From Argyresthia goedartella (taxonomy: Eukaryota > Arthropoda > Insecta > Lepidoptera > Argyresthiidae): DNA of 64,000 bases. Under the pieces are notes generated by a model. The model was not told the origin of the DNA, did not search any database, and worked only from the letters and a program-made list of their open reading frames with translations. Shown here in pieces: positions 22,031-33,157 of this stretch. The first letter of the stretch is position 1. The number at the start of each line of letters is the position of its first letter. Location of the stretch: contig OX463813.1 of NCBI GenBank assembly GCA_949825045.1, forward strand, positions 29,122,001-29,186,000, in the 5' to 3' direction. Made by a program: the position numbers and the translations under genes.

Positions 22031-24262
22031 ACAACGGTAAATCTAAATTTAATGACTGGGCAACGTTTGGAATTCGTAAAAGTAGAGTTATCTTGTATGA
22101 CCTTTATGATCAAGAAACCTATAACTTTGATCGAAAATTTCATGACTATGTTAAAAAATATTCCAAAACTTTCAAGTTGGTTTGTAGAACTGCAAAAACT
22201 TTACACATTAATAGAAAAATTAAAAATTCAAATAATAGAATGAAAACAGTTTGGCAAATAATAAACCGCGAAACTGGCAAAGTTATACCAAGGGACAGTG
22301 ATTTCTGCCTAAAGATAGGTGATGATGTTGTTAAATCCAACGCTGATGTTGCTCGAGCTTTTGAAACATTCTTCACCAATGTACCCGTACTCACAACGGA
22401 CAGTCTAAATTCATCTCCATTTGAAGCAGAGACTTTATTAAAAAATAACACTAGCGTCAGTAATGTATATTTAAAATTTCATCATGTATATCCCCAGGAC
22501 ATTGTCAAAACGTTTAAATTACTTAACTTAAAAAATACGGAAGACCTGTGGGGTATATCAGTCAAAGTCATAGGTTCAGTAATTCTAGTTATAGCCCCAC
22601 ACTTAGCTTATATATTCAATAAATGTGTTGACGATGGGGATTTTCCAGACCTCATGAAACACAGTAAACTTATACCGCTGTTCAAATCGGGAGATAAGGG
22701 CGATCCTTCAAATTTCAGACCAATATCTGTTCTTCCAACACTAAGTAAAATATTTGAAAAGATTATACTCAATCAAATGCTCTCACACTTCAACCGTACA
22801 AAACAACTCCACGCTAAACAATATGGTTTCACTAGGGGTAAATCGACTACGGATGCAGGTATTTCCCTTGTATCTCATATTTATTCTGCATGGGAGGCCG
22901 CACAGGATGCTATCGGAGTTTTTTGCGACCTGTCGAAGGCGTTTGATTGTGTTGATCATAATACGCTATTAATTAAATTAAATCATTACGGAGTTAGAAA
23001 TAAAGCGTTGGATCTACTAAGATCATACCTAAGCAATAGAATTCAAAAGGCAGAAGTTAACGGCGTAAAATCTGATGGATCGGGTGTTAAAATTGGCGAT
23101 CCACAAGGTTCCATATTAGGCCCTTTCTTATTCCTGGTATATATTAATGATCTGCCTTTCATGGTGGAGAAATTAACTGACATAGTGTTGTTTGCTGATG
23201 ATACTTCAATGGTCTTCAAAATTGAAAGACAAAAAGGAGATTTTGATGATGTTAATGGTGTATTGTCTTTAACCTTGAATTGGTTCACAGTTAATAATTT
23301 ATTGTTAAACGCTGGTAAAACCAAGTGTATCAAATTCTCACTTCCAAATGTCAGGCAAGTTGAGACCAGTTTGGTGTTAGACAACAGCACGTTAGAATTG
23401 GTAAATGATACGAAGTTTCTTGGAATAACCATTGATAGTAAATTGCAGTGGGGACCCCACATAGATAAATTGGCTGGTAAATTAAGTTCTGCGGCTTACG
23501 CTGTTAGGAACATCAGACAAAGCACGGATGTGGCTACATCTAGGCTAGTATATTTTAGTTACTTTCATAGTGTGATGTCCTATGGTATCTTGTTGTGGGG
23601 GAAAGCAGCGGATATTCAAACTATTTTTATTTTACAGAAAAGAGCTATTCGAGCAATTTATAATTTAAAACGAACAGACTCCTTAAGAGAGCTTTTTAAA
23701 GAAATTGACATACTAACAGTAGCTAGTCAATTTATTTTCGAAAATATAATGTATGTACGCAAGAACCTTACAACATTTTCCAAACTTAGCGACAGCTGTA
23801 ATGTTAACCTAAGAAATAATCACAGACTATGTGCGCCCCGTTTTAGACTCGCGAAGGTTAGCAATTCTTTCAAGGGTCAGTGCATTCTCTACTACAATAA
23901 GATACCTCTGGAGATTTTGAAATTGCCATTTGAGCAATTTAAAAAGCATGTTAAAGCGACTTTGTCGAAAAAGGGATATTACAATGTTCAAGATTACTTA
24001 AATGACAGGACTGTATGGGGTTAATCTGGCTCAACACAGACCTTGCTGTTAATAATTTTGTAATTATTTATTCCTGCTTATTAATCATAACAATTAAATT
24101 TTTCATATTTGTATTAGTTAAGCACAACCTATTTTTAAAAGAGATCTTAAAATAAATCTGTGGGAGTTTCTACGCCCTTCTTCTCCCACAGTGGTCCAAT
24201 GTAGAGAAGAGGCAAAAAATGACGTTTGCTAAGTATATGTAAATATCTACAGTAATAAAGTA
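22031..24262 (+). mobile_element. LINE-B1, longest LINE-B copy
   Basis: Contains most of ORF2 after the endonuclease, then a 3' UTR with CTGTGGGAGTTTCTACGCCC / CTTCTCCCACAG (a stem) and the TTTGCTAAGTATATGTAAATAT block. It ends in AATAAAGTACTTTGACTATTGACTATTG. The terminus is a tandem hexamer-like repeat rather than poly(A), as in the CR1 group. The 5' end is truncated inside ORF2. Confidence 0.75.
22093..24024 (+). CDS. LINE-B ORF2, reverse transcriptase part (643 aa)
   Basis: The frame is open from about 22012 with no ATG near; the endonuclease that should make up the first ~300 residues is missing, so this is a 5'-truncated copy. Visible RT landmarks are PLFKSGD.GDPSNFRPISVL (about 195-214), CDLSKAFDCVDH (about 278-289, catalytic Asp), GDPQGSILGPFLF (about 335-347), FADDT (367-371, catalytic Asp pair), and then FLGITIDSKLQWGPHI and YFSYFHSVMSYGILLWG. 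The normal Val of the GVPQGS motif is Asp here, while the copy at 52.2 kb has Val, so this protein may be impaired. The C-terminal thumb-like part is complete to the stop. It would reverse transcribe its own RNA at a nicked chromosomal site if intact. Confidence 0.85.
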   Translation: MYDLYDQETYNFDRKFHDYVKKYSKTFKLVCRTAKTLHINRKIKNSNNRMKTVWQIINRETGKVIPRDSDFCLKIGDDVVKSNADVARAFETFFTNVPVLTTDSLNSSPFEAETLLKNNTSVSNVYLKFHHVYPQDIVKTFKLLNLKNTEDLWGISVKVIGSVILVIAPHLAYIFNKCVDDGDFPDLMKHSKLIPLFKSGDKGDPSNFRPISVLPTLSKIFEKIILNQMLSHFNRTKQLHAKQYGFTRGKSTTDAGISLVSHIYSAWEAAQDAIGVFCDLSKAFDCVDHNTLLIKLNHYGVRNKALDLLRSYLSNRIQKAEVNGVKSDGSGVKIGDPQGSILGPFLFLVYINDLPFMVEKLTDIVLFADDTSMVFKIERQKGDFDDVNGVLSLTLNWFTVNNLLLNAGKTKCIKFSLPNVRQVETSLVLDNSTLELVNDTKFLGITIDSKLQWGPHIDKLAGKLSSAAYAVRNIRQSTDVATSRLVYFSYFHSVMSYGILLWGKAADIQTIFILQKRAIRAIYNLKRTDSLRELFKEIDILTVASQFIFENIMYVRKNLTTFSKLSDSCNVNLRNNHRLCAPRFRLAKVSNSFKGQCILYYNKIPLEILKLPFEQFKKHVKATLSKKGYYNVQDYLNDRTVWG

Positions 24263-24299
24263 CTTTGACTATTGACTATTGTTATTATTATTATTATTT

Positions 24300-24500
24300 A
24301 TTTATCTAGTTTATATTGTTTTATATCATTTATTGAGGTACGTACTAGGTAACTTATATTGTTGTACACATGGTCTCCGCCTGCTCAGAAATCGACCTTT
24401 CTCATCCTAATGTGGTTTGCTGAAAGAGATCTCTTATTAGAGATAAGCTCGCCTTTGTACACTATTTTAATGTATGTAAAGTGTTGTTGTCTATATATCC
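24300..24500 (+). repeat. LINE-A-type 3' tail fragment
   Basis: Has GGTTTGCTGAAAGAGATCTC and TTAGAGATAAGCTCGCCTTTG, the conserved stem region near the 3' end of LINE-A. It is preceded by an ATT run that adjoins the LINE-B1 terminus. It breaks off before the final AATAAAG. The region 24501-24864 is unassigned. Confidence 0.6.
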
Positions 24501-24864
24501 TGTGGACGGACAGCGGAGCCTTAGAGAAGTGGTAAGAGGCTGGCTTTCACGCTTTATATAGTAAGGAATCCTTGAAAATAGGGGAAAATTTGGTATGGGA
24601 ACATAATAGCTCTTACTGCCTTGAGTTAAGGATTGAAGTGGGTAGTGTCAATGGCAAGACTATTACTCATTTTCGGGGTACCGCAGGAAGTGGGAAATCT
24701 CGCAGAAACGCGATGAAATTTTCTGCAGTAGCCATTTTTCAACATAAATTGTAATATATTCTCAGCTGCTGGTGAACGTTTACAATCTAATCTAAATTGA
24801 AAACTTTTCATAGTCGGGTTGGACGAGTTGCCTGACATGCTCAAACTGCAATTTAGCTATTATT

Positions 24865-25038
24865 AACATTGCTCCTGGCCCCACACTACGATACCCTGTG
24901 TTGTGGGAACCAGAAACAGCGACGTCACACACATAAACATCCATGACCTGGGTTTTATTTCTCTACCCTCAGCCGGGGATCGAACCCAGGACCTCTCGCA
25001 TGATAGGCAGAGCCACAACTGTTGCGCCACAGAGTTCG
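24865..25038 (-). repeat. SINE S1, full-length copy
   Basis: Read on the minus strand it begins with a tRNA-like head: TCTGTGGCGCAACAGTTGTG (A box region), CTGCCTATCATGCGAGAGG and GGGTTCGATCCCCGG (B box). The body is CATGGATGTTTATGTGTGTG, GTCGCTGTTTCTGGTTCCCA and CACAGGGTATCGTAGTGTGG. Such heads act as RNA polymerase III promoters; transcripts depend on a partner LINE. It is a SINE and not a tRNA gene, because no cloverleaf closes. Confidence 0.8.
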
Positions 25039-25125
25039 TCAAAAAATTATGGTTCAATCTTGCCTGATGTAGACATACGCGGCCGAAGGGGTTATTTTAG
25101 GTGAAAGCTACCAACTATTCTCGCT

Positions 25126-25610
25126 AATCAAAATCAAAATTTCTTTATTACCGTACATATTTTACATATACTTAGCAAACGTCATTTTTTGCCTCTTCTC
25201 TACATCGGACCACTGTGGGGGAGAAGGGCGAGGAAACTCGCTCAGATTGATTTTTAGATCGCTTTTAAAAATTGGTTGTGGTTAAGTATTATAAATAGTA
25301 AGCAGTAATAAATAATAACAAAATGATTAATAGCGAGTTACGTGTTGAGTTCAATTAACCACATACAGTCCCGTCATTTAAGTTATCTTGAACTTTCAAT
25401 ATCCCTTTTTATACAATGTCACTTTTATATAGTTTAAAATTATTCAAATGGCAATTTCAAAATCTCCAGAAGTATCTTGTTGTAGTAGAGAATGCAAAGA
25501 ACCTTTGAAATAATTGCTAACTTTCGCGAGTCTTAAACAGGGCATAACTAGCCTATGATTATTTCTTAGGTTAACATTACAACTATCGCAAAATTTGTGA
25601 GGTTTCACGC
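25126..25610 (-). pseudogene. LINE-B copy, 3' part
   Basis: Starting from the reversed 3' end (ATATTTTACATATACTTAGC), this follows the LINE-B 3' UTR and the end of ORF2 back to the AACATTACAACTATCGC block. It contains an internal divergent stretch. It is interrupted by an S2 SINE and resumes at 25877. Confidence 0.75.
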
Positions 25611-25870
25611 TAATGGATTTCACGCTTGCTTCTCACTCAGGAGATGCAGGTTCGATTCCTGACCTTGTACCAATGAGATAATTAATTTATCTTTAGTAAA
25701 TTATACGGACGTTCTAACGGTGATGGAAAACATCGTGAGGAAACCTTCATTACTCCATAGCTGCGGCGATGGGCTAGCCCTCTGTCACGCAAAATTGACT
25801 ATTGAATAACAGGCTCAAAGTGGGCACAATTGTGCCTCTACCACCCCGTATGGGAATAGGCGTGACGCTA
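25611..25870 (+). repeat. SINE S2 inserted in LINE-B, near full length
   Basis: The head has CTCACTCAGGAGATGCAGG and the B box GGTTCGATTCC. The body continues with GTGATGGAAAACATCGTGAG, CGGCGATGGGCTAGCCCTC, GTGGGCACAATTGTGCCTC and CCCGTATGGGAATAGGCGTG. It splits a minus-strand LINE-B, so it is younger than that LINE copy. Confidence 0.75.
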
Positions 25871-25876
25871 TCTTTT

Positions 25877-26042
25877 GTTATTTATGTTAAATTGACTGGC
25901 TACAGTTAGTTTGTCAATTTCTTTCAATAAATCTCATAAAGAGTGCCTGCGTTTTAAGTAATAAATTGATCAAATAGCTCTTTTCTGTTATATAAAAATT
26001 GTTTGAATATCCGCTGCTTAATAGCACCTGCCATTTCATATG
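25877..26042 (-). pseudogene. LINE-B copy, inner part
   Basis: Reversed, it reads TGGCAGGTGCTATTAAGCAG, GATATTCAAACAATTTTTAT and ACTAACTGTAGCCAGTCAAT. These are collinear with the ORF2 segment (AADIQTIFILQKRAI ... ILTVASQF) that should follow the piece at 25126-25610. Confidence 0.7.
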
Positions 26043-26689
26043 TTACAAAACAAGGCTTTAGAATATTTAAGTGATCCTGCAGTACCTCCAAATTGGGACA
26101 AGACTACTACCCGTTCATTTCAAGTTTGCCGTGCCTGACCGTCAAAACATAAAAAAATCCCATTCCCTCTCCACCGCACCGCACCTCTATGCTTTATATG
26201 TATTACCGATAGCACCGCTAGCTTTCTACGTACCTACCTACTTAAGTGTGTGTCCCGTGTCGCCAACAAGAAAATATACTCATGTTCAACACATGTTTAA
26301 AGACAAAAATGTATGGGATTTGGGGTTTGTTCTGAGGTTAAACTATGTGCAACATTTTTTGTAGTAACACGGTTATAGTTTTGTTTTTAGTTACTGTTAT
26401 TGTTGAACGTGATTGTGACTCCAATTGATGTAATTTTTTGAAGAGTAGAGTACAAAAAATATATCATCAAAGTAGTACTTTTATGGGACACTGTATATCT
26501 ACAATAAAATTTCGTAAGAAATACAACACTTAACTGAAGCTCGATTCAAAAAATGTGTAAAGCACACTTTGTGCACAAAGGTCTACTACAAAATTTATGA
26601 CTTTTTAACATTGATCTGGTTTTAAACCGTATTACACCCGATATATTATGTACTAATAATAAGGCCTACATAATGTTTTATTATGCTTG
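26043..26689. other. No supported gene
   Basis: A 97-codon frame at 26071-26364 has no recognisable domain. Nothing else can be supported. Confidence 0.45.
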
Positions 26690-26782
26690 CTTGATAATGT
26701 TATAAGAATGACGTTCATTAAGTCTCAATTTTTGTGCTATTATGAATAAAAATCTTTGAACTCGAACTTGAACTTGAACTTG
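26690..26782 (+). repeat. LINE-like 3' terminus with (TTGAAC)n tail
   Basis: TATGAATAAAAATCTTTGAA then tandem CTTGAA repeats looks like the end of a tandem-repeat-tailed LINE. The body upstream could not be assigned to any family in this window. Confidence 0.45.
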
Positions 26783-27813
26783 GTGCTAACTTGCACGCAA
26801 ATACACAGGAAGGACAATGTATTCGTCAGCGGAGTGGACCTTCCGCAGTCTGCCCTCGATCTACCGTAGAGGAGAGTCGTCCGTGAGGAGGGCCGTGTTC
26901 TGAATGGCTCCGCAGGAGCAGAAACCATTGTCTTTGTACCCCAACAGATATTTTGAACTGGCCGAAATATAGAAAATCAGCACTAATCTCAACTTTGACT
27001 TAACATATAAAACTCAATTAACTCGCATTCTTACTTTCGAGCTTTAGTGACCTACAGAACCCTCAAAATCCGAATCCATTACACCTTGCCGGTTTATATT
27101 TCCAGTAAAGTTACCGTAGTTCTCACCGGGATACGTCCTGCCTGCGTATTGCTTTCTTATGGACTGTCATCTCGTGGCGTCCATTTTGCTGAAGGAATTG
27201 GGAAAAATGTGATGGTTTTGACAGATTTATGAAATATACCTTGCACGGACAAGTTGTGTTGGACTTAGTCATCGATATAAATGGAAGGATACCCATTCCC
27301 GAACTTACCTTCGAACTAGTTTGGTATCAAAAATATCCCCTGTTGGGATTTGTTGGCATTTTGCATACAACCAGCAACATCTGTCACTCTAAATACTTTC
27401 AAAAAAGAAAAAAATACATTTAATTTTGAAGTGCCGTGTGCCTTACCGGACTGGCTTGCAGGTTTTCAGTTATATTGAGGAGTATAGGTCATTTTGAAAT
27501 ATTTGGTCTACTTGCCAGTACTTACCATTTATTGTATATGAAATGCAATGATGGGATTAGATTTGGTCAAGCTAATACACGTATTCACACCCATAATATT
27601 GAAAGGACACTTTCTATTAGAGCTTAATTTGTACCCACTTGAATCCACTTGAATCACTCTGAACGAAACATTTCAGATACAACTTAAATTCTTCGTTCAG
27701 ATCTTGTGAAAATCAAATTCCACGAAATTCCCACCCAAAAACTGTCAAAACTAGAGTTGCTATTTACAGAAACGCTAACTCGACGATCACTTATACACAA
27801 TTGATGTGTATAC

Positions 27814-27859
<46 letters not shown>

Positions 27860-29059
27860 TACACACCTCTACTGTTTTGATTGTAACAATGGCTCAGTTA
27901 AGGTTCAGTTTCAATTATATTTTGTTCAACACTTAAAGTTTAGCGCGATACCGAATTTCATTGAACCGAACCAAAACTGAATTACAATTAGAACTGAACC
28001 GAAACCGAGACAGAAAGAGAACGAAAGCTCAACCACGGGCCGATAATATCGACATCGATTTCAGAAACCTAGGTATGAAGGACGGAAAGTGCCTCTAAAA
28101 TGTTACACGGAGGATAGTTTTATGGCGGGGAACTGTGACAATACGAAAAATGCGTTGCGAAGCTGCGCCACGGGTAGCTAGTTAAATAATATTTATGTAC
28201 ATGTACAAGGTATATCTTACAGAATCACACTGAGCTCAAGAGGTTTAAACCAAAACGATATTAAAATAACCCGCAAGCCGCATAGCGGAAATTAAATTGC
28301 AAGAATATAGTAGAAACTTAATTAAATTAATATAAAAAGTTAATACCAACATTGCCAAAGGCCATTCGCTATAAGCGTAGCTCATTTGAAATAGTTGAAG
28401 CGTTTGCAGCCTCGTTCGCAGTCGACGTGCGGTGGCAAACTTACGTATCTTGGAAATATAGAAAAACAACACAGCTTCCAATACGGGGTGGCTAAGCGCC
28501 GTACCGTTGAAGATTATGAAGGTTTCTTCAAGATGTTTCAATCCCCGTTAGAACGTCCGTATAATGTTTGCATAAACAACCTGTCAATGAATAAATGCAT
28601 AACCCTATACAACCACAATTATTTTTTAAAGGAAAATTTTTGAGAAAGAAAAAGCAAATATAAACAAGGAATACAGTATTTGACTGTCAAAATAGATACT
28701 TTTTAGGAAATAGCCAAAACGGTAACTTTGTTCACGAGTTCTATGATATACCAGCATGTGTCGTCATAGTCAAATGCTGTCTTTTAAATATAATATAATA
28801 TGACTGCTGAAAATATACAATTCTGATATTGTCAAATGTTTTTGTTGAAATAGGTTCAGCTTCAGACCCATTGAATGAAAATATCCAATAGGACAACCTT
28901 ATCAAACACCGAATTCCTAGATATCAGAATTACATGATAGGGCTAATGAACGCGTTTATTTAACGTTACCTGTCGTTTAAAGTGACTGTCATTTTATTTT
29001 GAATGGAAACGCATAATGTCAGGTGATTTTAACATTTATAAGGTTCGATTCCGATGAAT
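26783..29059. other. No supported gene; (AC)n at 27817-27857
   Basis: About 2.3 kb. The only clear feature is a 20-unit AC microsatellite at 27817-27857. Overlapping open frames on both strands at 28245-28643 have no recognised domain; I note them but cannot assign them. Confidence 0.45.
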
Positions 29060-29176
29060 CCATCCTTTTCAACTTGGGTTGCTGGAAGAAATCTCTTGTT
29101 AGAGATAAGCTTGCCTTTGTAAGTATCTTTTCTATAAGCTTGTAATGTGAATTTTCATGTGCAATAAAAATATACG
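29060..29176 (+). repeat. LINE-A 3' tail fragment
   Basis: GGTTGCTGGAAGAAATCTCT, TTAGAGATAAGCTTGCCTTT and TGTGCAATAAAAATA form the end of a LINE-A-type copy. The region 29177-29616 is unassigned. Confidence 0.6.
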
Positions 29177-29616
29177 AAAGGCTAGAGAAGACTTCACAAG
29201 ATTCACGGATTACACTGGTTCTGCTCCGAACGCCTCTGTAGTGTCAGTGTGGTTATGAGGAAACTCTCATGCTTACCCAGTCCGTTCAGAATATGCCCTC
29301 CACCGCCAGGGTGCGGTCTGAATTGCGCAAACAGCTCGGCTTTTAGTTTAATGGTGACTGGTCAAACCGGAGAAGAATAGAGAATCACATAAGAGAACAA
29401 TTTTTCCGGAGAAATTATTGATAAATATAAATCTATGGAGTATTGAATAACTTGACACCGACAGATAGACCGCTAGTAAACACTAAACTCGAGTAACTTT
29501 TGACAATTCATAGAAAGAATGGAATATCAATGTGAACCCGAGATAAGTGCTAATCCGCATTTCATCGATCTGGCCTAAATTGTCACTGTTTCTGCCACTG
29601 CGCATGGGAAACCGCA

Positions 29617-29760
29617 TGACGTTATGTAACATTTATATACAGGCACATACATTGCTTCTATCCCCACACTAGAATACTCAGTGGTAACCAGAAATGGTGA
29701 CGTCACTGACATGTAAACATCCAAGACATGACATTTATTTTTCTTTATCTCTAGGCTCGC
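29617..29760 (-). repeat. SINE S1, head missing
   Basis: The body blocks (CATACATTGCTTCTATCCCC, AACCAGAAATGGTGACGTCA, ATGTAAACATCCAAGACATG) match S1. The tRNA-like head is absent at the right side, so the copy is 5'-truncated. The region 29761-30917 is unassigned. Confidence 0.7.
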
Positions 29761-30917
29761 GTCAAACATCTGGATAGTTCTGAAGTGCGTCGTCGCAATG
29801 ACGAAAACTAGCCGTGTTACTGCAAAAAAAAAAAACTTAGTTTAACCTCCGAACAAACGTAGATGTTTGGCGCGAGTCCGAGCGAGCTATATATCTGTAC
29901 ATCCACCATACTTTTGACCGCCGCTAAATATTCACCGTTTTACTACAAAAAATGTTAGATTGACCTCAAACAAACATTATTCTTTACATTTTTGTCTATA
30001 AACAAGTCTTCAACATGAGTTTATATTTTTGTGGTAAGACTCATCTTACCGACTACCCTAAGAAACGGAGTTAGTTACGCCAGCCTAGTTACTAAATCAG
30101 TATGCAGCCCGGCCCAGGCAATTCCATATCTTACGGTACATAATTCAGAGCAGAGCGAGAGCGAGGAACTTGAGGGCTAATGGTTATTAGCTAATTCAAG
30201 TGAGCTCAAGAATGTTCACACATCAGCGCCTTACATCCTGGCGCATTCTGCAAAATATTTGTAAAAAATCCACCCAGAAGCTTGATTCTGTAACTCTTGA
30301 CAAGTCCCGTTTATATTTAAACTCAAATTACAATTGCTTTAAATGTCAGAATCTCTGTTTTTTAAACGCTTGGGGGACATTCGCTCTTTTCTACTGATTT
30401 TCTTTCGACCGCCGAAATTTCGTATTTTTCAGTCATTGGCCTAACATGTGGTCAGCAGACCAAACGTCAAATACGTCAAAGCTTATGTCAACTGTGTCAA
30501 CACAATTTAAAGTGTCAGTCTGTATGAAGATTCATTTCATATAACTTCTTACAATATTGTTTGGAAATTAGGAAGTTTTTCTTTGACAAGTTTGATATGA
30601 CAATTAGAAGGTAAGCAAGCTTAAATAAGCAAATGACAATTCAACCAGCTTATAATGAGAGAACGTTCCGTTTCCCATGCGGTATTTACCGGTTTCATCG
30701 GTATTTGCTTTTTCTGCGTGCAACTGATAAAAATCTACATTCCCAAATTTATAGACAACACCGATAACTAATGATTCAAAAATGCAGAAAATTGATGTCA
30801 TGCGACTTGTAAGTCGAACGTGACATAAGCCGCACGCGATATATTACGTCACGGGAGTGATTAAAAAATAGAGCACTAATCGCGAAATAATCGCGTTCTG
30901 GGGCCTTATTCAGTAAG

Positions 30918-31131
30918 TACTATCGAACCATCTGAATCATGACCCACCATAAGCTTATTTTGCTAAACCCCTTAAATGCAAGTAGGTCGAAATTCGCTTG
31001 AAGGTTTATTTCCTTGGTAACGAACTTGTTATCATTTGATTAGACACTGACATTTCGATAGATCTTACAAGTTTGAAAGTTTCAAACGAATTATCAGGCA
31101 AGTGGGTCATGATTCAGTTGGTTCGATTGTA
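30918..31131. repeat. Small inverted-repeat element (MITE-like)
   Basis: A 29-bp arm at 30918-30946 (TATCGAACCATCTGAATCAT core) mirrors 31103-31131 with about three mismatches. The whole is 214 bp and has no coding sequence. It fits a DNA-transposon-derived MITE. The target duplication is not clear. Confidence 0.65.
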
Positions 31132-31267
31132 CCTTAAATCGATCTATTGATAGAGTGGAAATATGTAAAATTTCCCATACTCTAACCGTCACCCATACTC
31201 CAAACGTCAATGTGACACTAAGTGCATTGGTTTTTTCTGTGGATTTGAATTATAGAATAATATAACA

Positions 31268-31468
31268 ACATAACATAACATTTATAAACATGCACATGCA
31301 TTGCTTCTGGCCCCACAGTAGGATACCCTGTGTCATGGGAACCAAAAACAGCGATATCACACCCATATATGTTTAATCCAACACCTGAAGTTTTTTGTCC
31401 CCAGCCGGGGACTGAACCCGAAACCTCTCGCATGGCAGGCAGAGCCACAACGGCTGCGCCACAAAGGT
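31268..31468 (-). repeat. SINE S1, full-length copy
   Basis: Minus-strand head TTGTGGCGCAGCCGTTGTGG with B-box-like GGGTTCAGTCCCCGG; body as in the copy at 24865-25038; the 3' end has ATGTTATGTTGTTAT-type repeats. A short frame inside is a by-product. Confidence 0.75.
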
Positions 31469-31564
31469 ACTCAAATAAGGATGTTCAAGGTCAATTTGAA
31501 ACTGGCGAAAAGCTTTCAAAATATCAATTTTAAAGCGATCGGCATGGATTTCACAGATAGTTAA

Positions 31565-32934
31565 TAGAGTCTTGATAAGGGTAGACGTAAACGGAGAACG
31601 ATCACCAGGATCATTGGTTTCTTTGGGCGTGCCACAGGGCTCAATATTGGGACCCTTCCTATTCCTCGTCTATATAAACGACTTACCCTATCTAGAAAGG
31701 GACTGTCATGATATGGTACTGTTTGCTGATGACACCTCACTTATTTTTAAAACAAAGCGAAACCAACACGCTACTGATGATCACGTGAACAATACCATAT
31801 CAAGAGTGGTAAATTGGTTTAATGTTAATAATTTGCTATTAAATGAGAAAAAGACTAAATGTGTTAAGTTTCTTACTACTAACGTTAAAAATAATCAGAC
31901 TTGTATAACAATTAAAAATGAGGAATTGGAATTGGTAACCAGCACAGTGTTTCTAGGTATAACGTTGGATTCCAAACTCCAATGGGGTCCACATATTGAT
32001 AAGCTATCGAACAGACTGAGCTCTGCAGCTTTTGCATGCAGGAAAATCCGTCACTTGACAGATTTAAAAACAGCCAGATTAGTTTATTTTAGTTATTTTC
32101 ATAGTATTATGTCCTACGGTATTCTGCTCTGGGGCAGTGCTGCTGACATAAATACTATTTTTGTGCTGCAAAAGCGGGCTGTTCGTGAGATTTATAAAAT
32201 GAATAATAGAGATTCTCTTAGAAATAAGTTTAAAGAAGTAAATATATTGACAGTCCATAGTCAATATATTTACGAGAATATTATGTATGTCCATAAGAAC
32301 ATTGTTAACTTTCGAAGAAACTGTGATATACATAACTTTAATACTAGAAACAAGGACAAACTTGCAGTGCCCACTACTCGGCTCCATAAAATAAAAAACT
32401 CGTTCAAGGGTTATTGTGTAAGATTTTACAATAAACTCCCAAGCACTTTGACAGATCTATCAATTAATAAGTTCAAGAAATACATCAAGCAAAGGCTTAT
32501 TTCTAAAGCTTACTACAGTATTAAAGAGTACATAGACGATAAAAATGCTTGGGACTGAATTGTTCTAATTAATTGTGAGCATCCTCACTGCCAGAGTTTC
32601 TTTTACTGGACACTTGGAGGCCTTTTACACCTCCAAAGATTAATTTAATTATACAACTCTTGACTGTGGGGACCATTTACATCTCCTATTATCATTGTAT
32701 TATTGACTAAAGAGACTATACATCTCTGTTATTTATATTTTAATTATTTTATTATGACATTTGAGACTCTTTACATCTCTCAGAAACAATAATTAAGTAC
32801 TTTTTTTTTTCTGATAATATGATAATAATACCAAATGTTCTGTAAAAAATGAAATGAAATGACGTGTGAAAGTGCCCTTGTGGCCTATTTACAGAATAAA
32901 CGTTTTGAGTTTTGAGTTTGAGTTTTGAGTTTCC
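31565..32934 (+). mobile_element. LINE-B-prime copy, 5'-truncated
   Basis: A relative of LINE-B. ORF2 begins in the middle of the RT palm and is followed by a 3' UTR of about 375 bp that lacks the LINE-B stem. It ends GAATAAACGTTTTGAGTTTT and a run of TTTGAG-like repeats. The different 3' UTR and the sequence distance make this a separate subfamily. Confidence 0.75.
31572..32558 (+). CDS. LINE-B-prime ORF2, C-terminal half (328 aa)
   Basis: An uninterrupted frame covers the later RT motifs: LGVPQGSILGPFLFLVYIND (near residues 18-37), VLFADDTSLIF (near residue 50, catalytic Asp pair), then VNNLLLNEKKTKCVKF, FLGITLDSKLQWGPHI and YFSYFHSIMSYGILLWG. It lacks the endonuclease, the fingers and the first catalytic Asp, so it is not functional alone. 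Around two thirds of residues match LINE-B1 by eye. The lack of stops suggests a fairly recent 5'-truncated insertion. Confidence 0.85.
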   Translation: MIRVDVNGERSPGSLVSLGVPQGSILGPFLFLVYINDLPYLERDCHDMVLFADDTSLIFKTKRNQHATDDHVNNTISRVVNWFNVNNLLLNEKKTKCVKFLTTNVKNNQTCITIKNEELELVTSTVFLGITLDSKLQWGPHIDKLSNRLSSAAFACRKIRHLTDLKTARLVYFSYFHSIMSYGILLWGSAADINTIFVLQKRAVREIYKMNNRDSLRNKFKEVNILTVHSQYIYENIMYVHKNIVNFRRNCDIHNFNTRNKDKLAVPTTRLHKIKNSFKGYCVRFYNKLPSTLTDLSINKFKKYIKQRLISKAYYSIKEYIDDKNAWD

Positions 32935-33014
32935 CCTTTTTGATTTCGTAACTTTCTTATTACATGCGAATTAGGGACTAAAGTCTTGCGGCAGCTTTGA
33001 AGTAGGTAGGTATA

Positions 33015-33157
33015 ACACGCGCGAGTTAACTTGGCACCTGGCTCGCCCCGCCCGCTTCCCCGCCCCGCTACCCGCGGTCGTCTTTGCCAAGGCGATCGCG
33101 GGTAGCGGGCGGGGAAGCGGGCGGGGCGAGTCAGGTGCCAAGTTAACTCGCGCGTGT
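33015..33157. repeat. GC-rich near-perfect palindrome, arms about 61 bp
   Basis: Left arm 33015-33076 and right arm 33097-33157 are reverse complements with one mismatch and one single-base indel. The loop is 20 nt. The arms contain GAGTTAACTTGGCACCTG and CGCCCCGCCCGCTTCCCCG-type sequence, far richer in GC than the neighbourhood. It contains no open frame of note. Confidence 0.9.

Noticed and set aside
24865..25038. tRNA gene suggested by GGTTCGATCCC and TGGCGCA boxes
   Set aside because: The A and B boxes belong to a SINE head; the same head with the same body recurs several times, and no cloverleaf closes.
28245..28643. Overlapping frames of 98 and 82 codons on opposite strands
   Set aside because: No motif, no splice context and no similarity I recognise; not strong enough to call a gene.
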